DNA of 64,000 nt from Agromyces kandeliae. GTDB taxonomy: Bacteria; Actinomycetota; Actinomycetes; Actinomycetales; Microbacteriaceae. This document shows positions 53,639-63,020 of this stretch, one piece after another (position 1 is the stretch's first letter; each line of letters begins with the position of its first letter). The stretch is taken from contig NZ_WKJD01000004.1 in NCBI RefSeq assembly GCF_009674665.1, forward strand, positions 124,001 through 188,000. The letters are read 5' to 3'. The position numbers were made by a program, and so were the translations under genes. Below the pieces are notes generated by a model, which made no database searches, was not told the origin of the DNA, and worked only from the letters and a program-made list of their open reading frames with translations.

Positions 53639-54726
53639 CGAAGTTCACGACGAGGCTCCCGCTCATCGGCATCGGCGTGTTCGCCGTGCTGCTGCTGGTC
53701 GTCGCTCCCGCCGTGCTCTCCGAGCACTGGATCAGCAACCTCGGGAAATACTGCTGCCTCGCGATCGCGGCCGTCGGGATCGGCCTGGCGTGGGGTCGAG
53801 GCGGGATGCTGGTCATGGGCCAGGGGGTGTTCTTCGGACTCGGCGCCTATGCGATGGCCATGCACCTCACGCTGGAGACCGCGGGACCCGGCGCGCTTCC
53901 CGGGTTCATGATCCTGTACGACCCGCTCGCTCCGCTCCCGGCGTTCTGGGAGCCCTTCCGGAGCGAGGTCTTCACGCTGGTGGCCATCGTGCTGCTCCCC
54001 GTGATCGTCTCCGCGATCCTCGGGTACGCGCTCTTCAAGCGCCGGGTGAAGGGAGCGTACTTCGCGATTCTGACGCAGGCCCTCGCCGTGGCGCTCGCCG
54101 TCCTGATCAGCTCGACGATCCGCGAGACCGGGGGCGACACCGGACTCAGCAACTTCAAGTACTTCTTCGGCTACGTGCTGAACGACGAGGCGAACAAGCT
54201 CATGGTCTACCTGATCGCCGCGGCGCTGCTCGTCGTCTGCCTCCTCGCAGTCTGGCAGTTCAACCGCAGCCGGTTCGGCGAGTTGCTCGTCGCCACGCGG
54301 GACGCCGAGGAGCGCGTCAGGTTCCTCGGGTACGACCCGGCCAACATCAAGCTCTTCGCCTTCGTGGTCGCCGCCGTGATGGCCAGCATCGGCGGCGCGA
54401 TGTTCGTGCCGATCGTCGGCATCATCACGCCGCAGGAGATCGGCGCCTCCGCCTCGATCCTCATGATCGCGGGTGTGGCGCTGGGCGGACGAGCCTCGCT
54501 CTTCGGCCCGGCACTGGGGGCCATGGCGATCGGATGGGGTCAGTCGAGCCTCGGCTCCAGCTGGCCCGAGGGGTGGATCTACATCCTCGGCCTGATCTTC
54601 ATCTTCGTCATCCTCTTCCTTCCCATGGGGTTGTCCTCGTTGTTCGACCGCGCGAAGGGCCTGATCCGGCGCTCGAGCGACGAGCCCGGTCCCGCGACAC
54701 CCGAACTCCGGGAGGTGGTGAAGTGA
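53635..54726 (+). CDS. urtC: Urea ABC transporter permease UrtC
   Basis: A 363-residue LivM/UrtC-type permease with about nine or ten spans. YCCLAIAAVGIGLAWGRGGMLVMGQGVFFGLGAYAMAMHL, RRVKGAYFAILTQALAVAL and TGGDTGLSNF-like ETGGDTGLSNF are characteristic. Coupling sequence: VATRDAEERVRFLGYDPANIKLFAFV. Start ATG 53635 and end 54726 overlap neighbours. Confidence 0.94.
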   Translation: MTKFTTRLPLIGIGVFAVLLLVVAPAVLSEHWISNLGKYCCLAIAAVGIGLAWGRGGMLVMGQGVFFGLGAYAMAMHLTLETAGPGALPGFMILYDPLAPLPAFWEPFRSEVFTLVAIVLLPVIVSAILGYALFKRRVKGAYFAILTQALAVALAVLISSTIRETGGDTGLSNFKYFFGYVLNDEANKLMVYLIAAALLVVCLLAVWQFNRSRFGELLVATRDAEERVRFLGYDPANIKLFAFVVAAVMASIGGAMFVPIVGIITPQEIGASASILMIAGVALGGRASLFGPALGAMAIGWGQSSLGSSWPEGWIYILGLIFIFVILFLPMGLSSLFDRAKGLIRRSSDEPGPATPELREVVK

Positions 54727-55504
54727 GCGTTCCCGACGCCTCGCTCGTCGTGAGCGACCTGCACGTGCAGTTCGGCGCGTTCGTGGCGGTCCACGACGTC
54801 TCGTTCGATGCGCATCCCGGCGAGGTCCGGTTCCTCATCGGCCCGAACGGCGCCGGGAAGACGACGTGCATCGACGCCATCACCGGGCTCTCGAAGGGCA
54901 CCGGAACGGCGAGGTTCGGCGACAAGGAACTGCTCGGCTCGCCCGCCCAGAAGATCGTGCGGCTCGGCGTCGGTCGCACGTTCCAGACCGCCAGCGTGTT
55001 CGCGCAGCTCTCGGTGCTGCAGAACCTCGACATCGCGGCCGGCCTGCGGCGTTCCCCAGTGTCGCTGCTGCGTGCACGGCGCGGCGTCGACGCCTCCGTG
55101 GAGCGGGCCCTGGAGGAGACCGGACTGGGCACCGTGCGCGACCTGCCGGCGGGCATGCTCTCGCACGGCCAGAAGCAGTGGCTGGAGATCGGGATGCTGC
55201 TGGTACAGGACGCGAAGGTGCTGCTGCTCGACGAGCCCGTCGCGGGGATGAGCCAGGACGAGCGCACCGCCACCGGGGAACTGCTCGGGCGGGTCGCCGC
55301 GAATCGCGTCGTGGTCGTCGTCGAGCACGACATGGACTTCATGCGGAGCTTCGCGACCAGGGTGACCGTGCTGCACCAGGGACGCGTGCTGAGCGAGGGA
55401 TCGGTCGCTGAGATCCAGGCCGATCCCCGCGTGCAGGAGGTGTACCTCGGCACCGCGGGGGCACTCAGCGGTGCACTGGCACCCGGAGCAGAGGAGGTGG
55501 ACTG

Positions 55505-55505
<1 letters not shown>
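54723..55505 (+). CDS. urtD: Urea ABC transporter ATP-binding protein UrtD
   Basis: A 260-residue LivG-type ATPase. Walker A GPNGAGKTT, Q-loop FQTASVFAQL, signature LSHGQKQW (the usual UrtD variant of LSGGQ), Walker B VLLLDEPVAGM, H-loop VEHDMDFM. The LSHGQKQWLEIGMLL string is typical of UrtD and supports the urea assignment. GTG 54723 overlaps urtC, and its end overlaps urtE by one base. Confidence 0.95.
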
Positions 55506-56191
<686 letters not shown>

Positions 56192-56301
56192 CCTGTCGCC
56201 GGAGGCCGAGGCGGCGTCGCCCGGGGTTCAGCGCACCCCGACCGGGGGTCGTGCGATCGCGGCGCGTGTGCCACGGTGGAGGCACCGACCGGGAGGCCAC
56301 C

Positions 56302-57534
56302 ATGCCGAGCGAAGAGCAGCTGAGGGACTACGCGCGCGTCGCGATCGAGGTGGGGCTGGGGGTGGAACCCGGCGAGCGGGTGCTCATCGCGGCGCCCGTC
56401 GTGCGACCCGAGTTCGCGCGGATGGTGGTCGACGCGGCCTACGACGCCGGGGCGATCTCGGCGGACGTGCTCTGGTTCGACGATGCGGTCGACCGGTCGC
56501 GGTTCACCCACGGTTCGGCCGAGGCCGCCGACGCCCTGCCGGGGAGCGCCCTGTTCCGCCTGGCCGACTTCGAGGCCGGCGCCTCGTTCCTTCGCATCCA
56601 CGCGGCCGACCCGGCCAAGTTCGCCGGAGTCGACCAGGCTCGCGTGCAGCAGCAGAACCGCCGCGAGATGGAGCACATCCGACCCCAGATGGAGGCGATG
56701 GGCATCGGGCACGTGCCCTGGACGGTCATCGGGGTGCCGATCCCCGCGTGGGCGTCGAGCGTGTTCCCGGACGATGACGCCGAGGAGGCGGAGGAGCGCC
56801 TGTGGCAGGCGATCCTCCGCGCCGCCCGCATCGACACGCCGGATCCGGTCGACGGCTGGCGCGCGCACATCGCCGACCTGGAGGCGCGGGCCGCGCACCT
56901 CGACTCCCGCGACTACCGCCGGCTGCGCTACGAGGGTCCGGGGACCGATCTCGTGCTCGGCATGACGGATCGAGCCCGCTGGCGCGGCGGCGGCATGACG
57001 ACCCCCGCCGGGAAGCCCTTCGCACCCAACCTGCCGACCGAAGAGGTGTTCACCTCCCCGCACCGGATGAAGGCGGAGGGCACGGTCCGCGCGACGAAGC
57101 CGTTGAGCTACTTCGGCGACCTCATCGAGGACTTCTCGTTCGAGCTCTCGGAAGGGAAGGTCGTCGGTTCGCGCGCCGGAGTCGGCGAGGCGACGCTGCG
57201 AGCGATCCTCGGAAGCGACGACGGAGCCGTGCACTTCGGCGAGGCCGCGATGGTTCCGCAGTCGGGCGCGGTCGCCGCCGAGCACCTGGTGTGGAAGAAC
57301 ATCCTCTACGACGAGAACGACGCGTGCCACATCGCCCTCGGACAGTCGTATGCGTCCTGCTACGACGGCGCCGACGCCCTGAGCGCCGACGAGCGGCTGG
57401 AGGTCGGCCTCAACCGCAGCTCGGTGCACGTCGACTTCGTGCTCGGCTCCCCTCAGCTGAGCGTCTTCGGCGTGCTCGACGGCGGCGGCGAGGAGCCGAT
57501 CATCGCCGCCGGCGAATGGGGGTTCACCGTCTGA
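56302..57534 (+). CDS. M29-family aminopeptidase (AmpS/PepS-like)
   Basis: A 410-residue metallo-aminopeptidase of the thermophilic aminopeptidase family. The N-terminal domain has DYARVAIEVGLGVEPGERVLIAAPV. The catalytic domain has NLPTEEVFTSPHRMKAEGTV (Glu ligand), GVGEATLRAILGSDDGAVHFGEAAMVP, LVWKNILYDENDACHIALGQSY and LNRSSVHVDFVLGSP, which contain the conserved Glu, His and Asp metal ligands. ATG 56302 has GGGAGG 5 nt upstream. It lies downstream of urtE in the same direction but is probably its own unit. Confidence 0.93.
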   Translation: MPSEEQLRDYARVAIEVGLGVEPGERVLIAAPVVRPEFARMVVDAAYDAGAISADVLWFDDAVDRSRFTHGSAEAADALPGSALFRLADFEAGASFLRIHAADPAKFAGVDQARVQQQNRREMEHIRPQMEAMGIGHVPWTVIGVPIPAWASSVFPDDDAEEAEERLWQAILRAARIDTPDPVDGWRAHIADLEARAAHLDSRDYRRLRYEGPGTDLVLGMTDRARWRGGGMTTPAGKPFAPNLPTEEVFTSPHRMKAEGTVRATKPLSYFGDLIEDFSFELSEGKVVGSRAGVGEATLRAILGSDDGAVHFGEAAMVPQSGAVAAEHLVWKNILYDENDACHIALGQSYASCYDGADALSADERLEVGLNRSSVHVDFVLGSPQLSVFGVLDGGGEEPIIAAGEWGFTV

Positions 57535-57542
57535 GGCGGAGA

Positions 57543-57558
57543 CGCTCCCGCGGGAGCG
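57543..57558. terminator. Palindromic hairpin between aminopeptidase and dinB
   Basis: A 16-bp perfect palindrome, CGCTCCCG followed by its complement, 9 nt past the aminopeptidase stop. It can form a 6-bp stem with a 4-nt loop. It is the only terminator-like structure between these convergent genes. Confidence 0.45.
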
Positions 57559-57637
57559 AACGGGTCGGCGACGCGCTCGCACGGGCCATCGCCGACGGGC
57601 GGGCCCGCATCGCGGCATTCCGTCGGGCCGAGAGGAC

Positions 57638-58834
57638 TCACCCGTGTTCGGGGAGCGTCGGCGGTGACCAGCCCGGATCGCGACCGAGGTGAGCGGCGCG
57701 GGCGACGGATGCCGCGCCGAAGCGATCGCGGACGGCGTCGAGCACCGTGTCGAGGCGTGCGTCGTCGTCCCAGTCGATCGGGAGCTCCGGTTGGAGGCTG
57801 TCGGCGCGCGCCAGCTGGGACAACGAGACACCGATCAGCGTGATGCCGCGCTCGGCGATCTCGGCCTGCGCCCCGCCGAGGAGGTCGCGCGCGACGGCCA
57901 GGAGCACCGCGGTGCGATCGGTCGCGGGATGGATGGAGTGCGATCGCGTGGCCTTGGTGAAGTCGCCGAAGCGAAGCCGCAGCACGACCGTCCTGCACAC
58001 CCGATCACCGTCGCGCAGGCGTCGGGCGAGTCGATCGACGATCTGGGTGAGGATGAGCTCCAGTTCCCCGGGCGGGCGCGGGCGACTGCCGAGCGCCCGT
58101 TGCGAGCCGATCGAAGCGCGGCGGCGAGTGGTGTCGACGGGGCGTGGGTCGCGGAGCCTGGCCAGCGCGTGCAGGTGAGCACCGACCGCCTTCCCCAGCA
58201 GCTGCTCAGCGGCGACGGCCTCGAGTTCTGCCAGTTGCCCCACGGTGCGGATGCCGAGCCGGTGGAGCTTCTCGGCGGTGACCGCGCCGACGCCCCACAG
58301 CCGCTCCACCGGCAGCGGAAGCAGGAACGCTGCCTCGCGTTCGGGCTCGACGAGCAGCAGCCCGTCGGGCTTGCTGACGGCGCTGGCGACCTTCGCGAGG
58401 AACTTCGTCCGTGCGATCCCGACGGAGATCGCCAGGCCGACTTCGGCACGGACCCGCTCACGCAGTCGCACCGCGATCTGCTCGGGCGTGCCCGCGATGC
58501 GTCGGAGACCTCCGACCTCCAGGAACGCCTCGTCGATCGAGAGTCCCTCGACGAACGGCGTCGTATCGCGGAAGATCGCGAACACGGCGCGACTGGCCGT
58601 CGAGTAGGCCTCCATCCGCGGCGGGACCACGACGGCACCGGGGCACAGGTCGCGCGCCTGACGGCCGCCCATCGCGGTCCGTACCCCGTAGGCCTTCGCC
58701 TCGTAGCTCGCCGCCAGCACGACCCCGCCGCCGACGATGACGGGTCGCCCGCGCAGCTCCGGCGCGTCACGCTGTTCGACCGACGCGTAGAACGCGTCGA
58801 GGTCGGCGTGCAGCACGGTCGCCTCGCCCCGCAT
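57638..58834 (-). CDS. dinB: DNA polymerase IV (Y family)
   Basis: A 398-residue translesion polymerase. VLHADLDAFYASVEQRDAPELRGRPVIVGGG is the N-terminal catalytic motif (metal Asp in DLDAFY), and GLSIDEAFLEVGGLR gives the second Asp-Glu pair. Helix-hairpin-helix GVGAVTAEKLHRLGIRTVGQL and the little-finger domain follow. ATG 58834 has GGGAGGA 6 nt upstream; the longer frame is not conserved. No LexA box (GAAC-type inverted repeat) is visible near the start. There is no beta-clamp-like C-terminal QL motif that I can name with certainty (SLQPELPIDW is nearby). Confidence 0.94.
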   Translation of the reverse strand: MRGEATVLHADLDAFYASVEQRDAPELRGRPVIVGGGVVLAASYEAKAYGVRTAMGGRQARDLCPGAVVVPPRMEAYSTASRAVFAIFRDTTPFVEGLSIDEAFLEVGGLRRIAGTPEQIAVRLRERVRAEVGLAISVGIARTKFLAKVASAVSKPDGLLLVEPEREAAFLLPLPVERLWGVGAVTAEKLHRLGIRTVGQLAELEAVAAEQLLGKAVGAHLHALARLRDPRPVDTTRRRASIGSQRALGSRPRPPGELELILTQIVDRLARRLRDGDRVCRTVVLRLRFGDFTKATRSHSIHPATDRTAVLLAVARDLLGGAQAEIAERGITLIGVSLSQLARADSLQPELPIDWDDDARLDTVLDAVRDRFGAASVARAAHLGRDPGWSPPTLPEHG

Positions 58835-59033
58835 CCCGTCCTCCCGCAGATCGTCCGTCACGCGGATCGTCGCACGCACCGGGGACACGGGATGTTCGGT
58901 CGCGACGACGGGAAGCGAAGAAGGACGCGCGAATTCACACCAGAACTGGGGGACGGACATGGTTGACGAATCACCAGAGGCCTGAGTACTTCTGGTATCC
59001 AACACCTCATGGTCGCCACGAGAGGAACACACC
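58835..59033. promoter_or_regulatory. Divergent region between dinB and the HTH-like gene
   Basis: 199 bp. TTGACG (58963-58968) with TACTTC (58987-58992) 18 nt on could serve the rightward gene. Two CCAG/CTGG inverted elements flank the -35: 58940-58949 (2-bp centre) and 58974-58995 (14-bp centre). Nothing else is recognised. Confidence 0.4.
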
Positions 59034-59483
59034 ATGCCCAAGATGCGCCGAACGACCCAGCACCCCTCGCTGCTGCCAGGCTGGACGATAGAGTTCGGCG
59101 ATGATGGGCGGACGATGACGGTGATCGCGCCGAAGGGCGTGCGTCTGACCGGCGACCTCCTCCGCGGTATCGCCTGGGCCGAGGCGGTCGAGGCAGCGGG
59201 GATGAACTCGCCCGAGTCCGACGCGCACTGGCTGGCCGACTTCACGTCCGAACGAGCGCTGCATCGACCACGTGGCGGGTCCGCGGAGTTCGACGCCGAG
59301 GTGGGGCGGCTCTACCGCAAGGCCGTACTCGCCGGCCTGACGCCGCGCGAGGCCATCGCCGCGCTGTACGGGGTGGACGCACAGACGGCGGGGAGGTGGA
59401 TCACTGAAGCCAAGCGCAACGGTGCCATCGGCTCGCTGACCGAGGAACGGTCACGCGCGCTGCGTGAGATCGAGGATGACTGA
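59034..59483 (+). CDS. Small HTH-like DNA-binding protein of unknown function
   Basis: A 149-residue soluble protein. The C-terminal part AVLAGLTPREAIAALYGVDAQTAGRWITEAKRNGAIG reads as a helix-turn-helix of the resolvase/MerR-like kind: a short helix, then a recognition helix with QTAGRWITEA. The N-terminal 75 residues (GWTIEFGDDGRTMTVIAPKGVRLTGDLLRGIAWAEAVE) do not match a domain I know. Such proteins are common in actinobacteria, often near integrated elements, but no integrase is seen here. AGAGGAAC precedes ATG 59034. The promoter has CCAG/CTGG inverted elements that could be its own operator. Confidence 0.7.
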   Translation: MPKMRRTTQHPSLLPGWTIEFGDDGRTMTVIAPKGVRLTGDLLRGIAWAEAVEAAGMNSPESDAHWLADFTSERALHRPRGGSAEFDAEVGRLYRKAVLAGLTPREAIAALYGVDAQTAGRWITEAKRNGAIGSLTEERSRALREIEDD

Positions 59484-59503
59484 CCAGCGCCGGGTGCCCT
59501 GAG

Positions 59504-59532
59504 GGGCCCGGTCTCGTCGTCGCGCCGGGCCC
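59504..59532. terminator. Hairpin between convergent genes
   Basis: An 8-bp stem (59504-59511 with 59525-59532) with a 13-nt loop lies between the stops of the HTH-like gene and the four-TM gene. An alternative fold with the GC run at 59490-59500 is possible. Confidence 0.5.
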
Positions 59533-59553
59533 TGTGCGGCGGACCGCCTCGGG

Positions 59554-60042
59554 TCAGGACCGCCGAGCCGAGGCATCCGACCCGCGAACGAGGGCGCGAG
59601 CGAACGCGACGATCGCGGCGACGATGCCGATCGCAGAACCCGCGATCGCGAGGACGAGCACGGTGCGCACGATGATGACCCAGGGGAAGGTCGAGTCGCC
59701 GAAGTCGAACGGGAACACCGACCAGAGCCGGATCGTGGCCACCAGGCCGACGCTGGTCGACGCGAGGTCGCCGAGCGCCTTGAGCCACGCCCGGTCGAAG
59801 ATGAGGTTGACGAGGTTGACGACGACCCCGACCGCGAGCGACGCGTTGATCCAGGGAAGCACGTCGAGGGTCTCGGCGGTGAGGAAGGGCAGGACCTGCC
59901 ATCCCGGCCAGACGTTCCCCAGGTAGAGCAGGAGCAGGTTGACGAACGCCGCGACCGCGTAGCCGAATCGCCGCGCGGCGGGACTCAGCGGCCGGCGTCG
60001 TCGTGGTTCCCGGCGCTCGATCTCCGATGAGCCCGCAGTCAT
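59554..60042 (-). CDS. Four-TM membrane protein of unknown function
   Basis: A 162-residue membrane protein. A basic N-terminus (EIERREPRRRRPLSPAARR) is followed by four hydrophobic spans: YAVAAFVNLLLLYLGNVWPGW, an amphipathic PFLTAETLDVLPWINASLAVGVVVNLVNLIF, ASTSVGLVATIRLWSVFPFDFG and WVIIVRTVLVLAIAGSAIGIVAAIVAFA. No enzymatic motif is visible. I recall similar short proteins in Microbacteriaceae but cannot name a domain. ATG 60042 was chosen because the longer frame upstream is low-complexity shadow. The 130 bp upstream to the Fic gene hold nothing recognisable. Confidence 0.75.
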   Translation of the reverse strand: MTAGSSEIERREPRRRRPLSPAARRFGYAVAAFVNLLLLYLGNVWPGWQVLPFLTAETLDVLPWINASLAVGVVVNLVNLIFDRAWLKALGDLASTSVGLVATIRLWSVFPFDFGDSTFPWVIIVRTVLVLAIAGSAIGIVAAIVAFARALVRGSDASARRS

Positions 60043-60172
60043 GTTCCCAGCCTCTGGTCCTTCGGCACCGAGCACAGGGCCGAACGGCCTTCGTGTTCGA
60101 GGGCACGCCGGACTCGACCGACGCGGAGTGAACGTCGCCTCGACCGCGAGACGGGCGGCCACGCCATCCCGT

Positions 60173-61429
60173 TCAGCGATGCCGCGTCGAGCGGCGGATC
60201 TCCGCGGCGTAGTCGTCGAGCGCGTCGAGGATGCCGGTGTGCTGCCAGACCCGATTGCGCGCCCGTCCGGAACGTTCGACGAGGATGCCGCGTTCGACGA
60301 GGGTCTCGATCGTGCGTTTGGCGGTGACGTCGTTGAAGCCGAGCTCACGGGTGAGGTACCGGCTGTTGACGATCGGCTGGGCGATCAGGCGGGGGAGGAG
60401 CGCCCATGCCTTCGAAACCGACCTGACGCCGGCGAGCTTCTGCCGGGAGGCCTCGAGCTGGTCGGCGAGGGCGTCGACGAGGACACGACCGGAGGTCGCC
60501 GCATAGCGGGAGGCGTCGGCGAAGCTGTGCGCGATCGGACCGGCGTCGCCGTCGCGGAACGCGCGCAGCGCGTCGAAGTATCGGCGCACGTCGACGAGCA
60601 GGCCGGCTGAGAGTGGCACGGTGGTGTGGGTGGCGAGTCCCTTGTTGCGCAGCATGGCCTGGGCGAGTGCGCGGCCGGTGCGGCCGTTGCCGTCGACGAA
60701 CGGGTGGATGGACTCGAACTGCGCGTGCGCGACGGCGATCTGCAGGAGCGCAGGCAGGTCGACGCGGCCGGCGAAGGCCACCAGGTCGTCGATCGCGGCC
60801 GGGATCCGGTCCGGTTGCGGCGCGATGTAGTCCGCACCGCGCGGTCCGGCGTTGTCGCGACCACCGATCCAGACGAGCTCGGTCCGGAAGGTTCCGGCCT
60901 GGTCTTCGAGTCCCACCTGACGGCGGAGAAGCTCGCGATGCATCGCCAGGATGCTGTCGGCGTCGAGATGCTCGGACAGCGCGATCGCCGCCTCCATCGC
61001 CCGAACGTTGCCGATCACGGTAGCCGCGTTCGCGCGATCGCCCTCCTCGATCTCGGCGAGCGCGAGCTGGCGGGCCGAGGCGGTCAGCTGCTCGATCTGG
61101 CTGCTCGAGGCGCTCTCGGTGCGGAGGAGGATCGCCGACATCGGCCCGAGCGCCGGATGCTCCGCTCCGAGGCGGATGAGGGCGTACCGGTCGAAGTCGG
61201 CGAGCGCCAGGGCGGCCTCCTCGATATCGGCCGTGTCGATGCTGGAGAGGAGAGGCGACCACTCGGCGATGCTCGCCGTCCGCGCGGAGAGGTACGGACC
61301 CGTCTGGCGGCGCACCTCGGCGTTGGAGAAGCCCGCCGGATTCCGGGGCCTCCACTCGCGCGGCTCTGCGGCGGTCGGAGGGATCGCGATCCGGCGGCTC
61401 GCGACATCCGGCATCTCGTCTGAAGCCAT
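60173..61429 (-). CDS. Fic-family protein with C-terminal winged-helix domain
   Basis: A 418-residue Fic protein, a family that transfers AMP or other groups from nucleotides to target proteins. The N-terminal Fic_N part has WRPRNPAGFSNAEVRRQTGPYLS. The inhibitory helix carries SSSQIEQ, close to the class II motif but with Gln in place of the usual Gly or Asn after Glu. The catalytic motif HPFVDGNGRTGR is complete, His at residue 242, so it should be active. The C-terminus (about 345-410) is a winged helix (FNDVTAKRTIETLVERGILVERSGRARNRVWQH). The promoter region holds an AT-rich palindrome. No partner antitoxin gene is adjacent. Confidence 0.92.
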   Translation of the reverse strand: MASDEMPDVASRRIAIPPTAAEPREWRPRNPAGFSNAEVRRQTGPYLSARTASIAEWSPLLSSIDTADIEEAALALADFDRYALIRLGAEHPALGPMSAILLRTESASSSQIEQLTASARQLALAEIEEGDRANAATVIGNVRAMEAAIALSEHLDADSILAMHRELLRRQVGLEDQAGTFRTELVWIGGRDNAGPRGADYIAPQPDRIPAAIDDLVAFAGRVDLPALLQIAVAHAQFESIHPFVDGNGRTGRALAQAMLRNKGLATHTTVPLSAGLLVDVRRYFDALRAFRDGDAGPIAHSFADASRYAATSGRVLVDALADQLEASRQKLAGVRSVSKAWALLPRLIAQPIVNSRYLTRELGFNDVTAKRTIETLVERGILVERSGRARNRVWQHTGILDALDDYAAEIRRSTRHR

Positions 61430-61444
61430 GATCGAAGTTTACCT

Positions 61445-61466
61445 ACATATAACTCGTTATGTGTAA
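61445..61466. promoter_or_regulatory. AT-rich palindrome at the fic promoter
   Basis: A 22-bp imperfect palindrome with arms ACATATAAC (61446-61454) and GTTATGTGT (61457-61465), one mismatch, centre TC, plus a matching outer T-A pair. It lies 15 bp upstream of the fic start. A minus-strand TAAAAC hexamer sits between it and the ATG. Its AT-richness stands out sharply. A likely operator for the Fic winged-helix domain or another regulator. Confidence 0.65.
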
Positions 61467-61510
61467 GTAAGCGGGAGATCCACCTGCGGTCGGGACCGCC
61501 TCGAGCGGCG

Positions 61511-62956
61511 TCAGCGCACCACGGCCGCTTCGACCTCAGGCGCGTCCGAGAACGCGAGCTTCGGCACGAACGCGAGCACGATCGCTGCCACGGCCGCGGT
61601 GAGTCCGCAGACGAGCCAGACGGTCACGTAGCCGGCGAAGCTGCCGGCGGTACCCGTCGCCGCCTCACCCGCCGCGCCGAGGAGCGCGATGCCGAACACG
61701 CAGGACGCGATCGCGCCGCCGACGGTCTTCACCGAGTTGGTGAGCCCGGTCGCGACGCCGGTCTGCTGCGCGGGGGCCGCCGCGGCGGCGGCAGCGGGCA
61801 ACGCCGCGACGAGCGCTCCCGAGCCGATGCCCGCGATGACCATGTTCGCCAGCGCCTGACCGTACGCGTCGTGGAACGGCAGGAAGAGCAGGTAGCCGAT
61901 CGACACGAGCGCACTCGCCCCGATGAGGGCGAGGCGAGGCGACACCCACCGGGTGACGAACGGGAACAGCATCGCGCCGACGACGAGCGAGAGCACGTAC
62001 GAGCCGATCAGCAGCGAGGTCTGGAAGCTCGTCGCCCCGAGCCCGTAGCCGTAGGTCGCGGCATCCGTCCGCGCGAACGTCGAGAGGGGCGCCTGCGCGC
62101 CCAGGACGCTGACGCCGAAGAGCCCCGCGGTGAGGAAGACCGGCCAGAGGCTCGGCGAGCGGAACATGCGCACATCGATGAGCGGGTCGGGATGCCGCAG
62201 TTCGTACCGCACGAAGGGCACGACGAGCAGGACGCCGAGGGCGACGAGCGACCACGACAGCAGGTCGCCGGGGCCGTTCAGGCGCATGAAGCTGAGCCCG
62301 CCGGTGAGGGCGATGAGCGCGAGCGAGATGAGCACGAGCCCGCCCGTGTCGAGCGTGCTGCCCGTGAGGTCGGGCGATTCCTTCACGCCGAAGAGGATCA
62401 CGAAGAAGCACGCGATGACGGCGACCGCGGGCACGAGCAGGAGCATCCGCATCGGAAGGGCCTCCGCGAGCGCGCCCGCCGAGAGCGCACCGGCGATGGC
62501 GCCGAGCTCCAGTGCCGCGACCAGCATGCCCGCGGCCCGGCGCGTCATGGCTGCGGGGCGATCGGCCGAGCGGCTCCGCGACCACACCAGCGCGATCTCC
62601 AGCGGGAGCCAGACGACGTAGAACCCCTGCAGCGCCCACGCGACGAGGAACACCCAGAACTGGTCCGTGAACGCGAGTGCCGTCGAGGCGACCGCCGTGA
62701 TCGCGGTCGACCAGACCAGCATCCGCTTGTGGCCCACCATGTCGCCGAGCTTCGCGAAGGCGGGCACGACGAGGGCCGAGAGCATGAGCTGCGACCCCTC
62801 GAGCCAGTTCACGTCGGCATCATGGACGCCGAGGTGACGTGCGATGTCGGTGAGCAGCGGCGTGTAGTAGCCCTGGATGATGCCGCTCGTGAACTCGACG
62901 AAGGCGAGGAAGCCGACGATCGCGGCGACGGGTCCGAGCTTCGCAGCGCGCTTCAT
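61511..62956 (-). CDS. MFS drug/proton antiporter (DHA2 family, 14 TM)
   Basis: A 481-residue exporter with about 14 spans. The motif-A-like segment AFAKLGDMVGHKRMLVWST (G-x-L-x-D-x-x-G-x-K-R) follows TM2, and the motif-C-like GMLVAALELGAIAGALSAG is near TM5, as in DHA2 drug exporters. TM1 is PVAAIVGFLAFVEFTSGII. ATG 62956 has GAAGGA upstream. It is likely to confer efflux of toxic compounds; substrates are unknown. It has its own promoter candidate (63001-63006), though the M20 gene lies just upstream in the same direction. Confidence 0.92.
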   Translation of the reverse strand: MKRAAKLGPVAAIVGFLAFVEFTSGIIQGYYTPLLTDIARHLGVHDADVNWLEGSQLMLSALVVPAFAKLGDMVGHKRMLVWSTAITAVASTALAFTDQFWVFLVAWALQGFYVVWLPLEIALVWSRSRSADRPAAMTRRAAGMLVAALELGAIAGALSAGALAEALPMRMLLLVPAVAVIACFFVILFGVKESPDLTGSTLDTGGLVLISLALIALTGGLSFMRLNGPGDLLSWSLVALGVLLVVPFVRYELRHPDPLIDVRMFRSPSLWPVFLTAGLFGVSVLGAQAPLSTFARTDAATYGYGLGATSFQTSLLIGSYVLSLVVGAMLFPFVTRWVSPRLALIGASALVSIGYLLFLPFHDAYGQALANMVIAGIGSGALVAALPAAAAAAAPAQQTGVATGLTNSVKTVGGAIASCVFGIALLGAAGEAATGTAGSFAGYVTVWLVCGLTAAVAAIVLAFVPKLAFSDAPEVEAAVVR

Positions 62957-63000
62957 GTCGGGTCCTTCGGGTGGGCGGATGCAGGGGCCGGGGTGGATTC

Positions 63001-63006
63001 ACCCTA
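63001..63006 (-). promoter_or_regulatory. -10-like hexamer of the MFS gene
   Basis: Minus-strand TAGGGT lies 44 nt before ATG 62956 and 14 nt past the M20 stop. The transcript would have a leader of about 35 nt with a Shine-Dalgarno sequence, unlike the leaderless cases. Confidence 0.4.
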
Positions 63007-63020
63007 GTGGGTCGGATGTC

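Noticed and set aside
58835..58980. LexA/SOS box for dinB
   Set aside because: I looked for a GAAC-N4-GTTC type repeat on both strands between dinB and its neighbour and found none.
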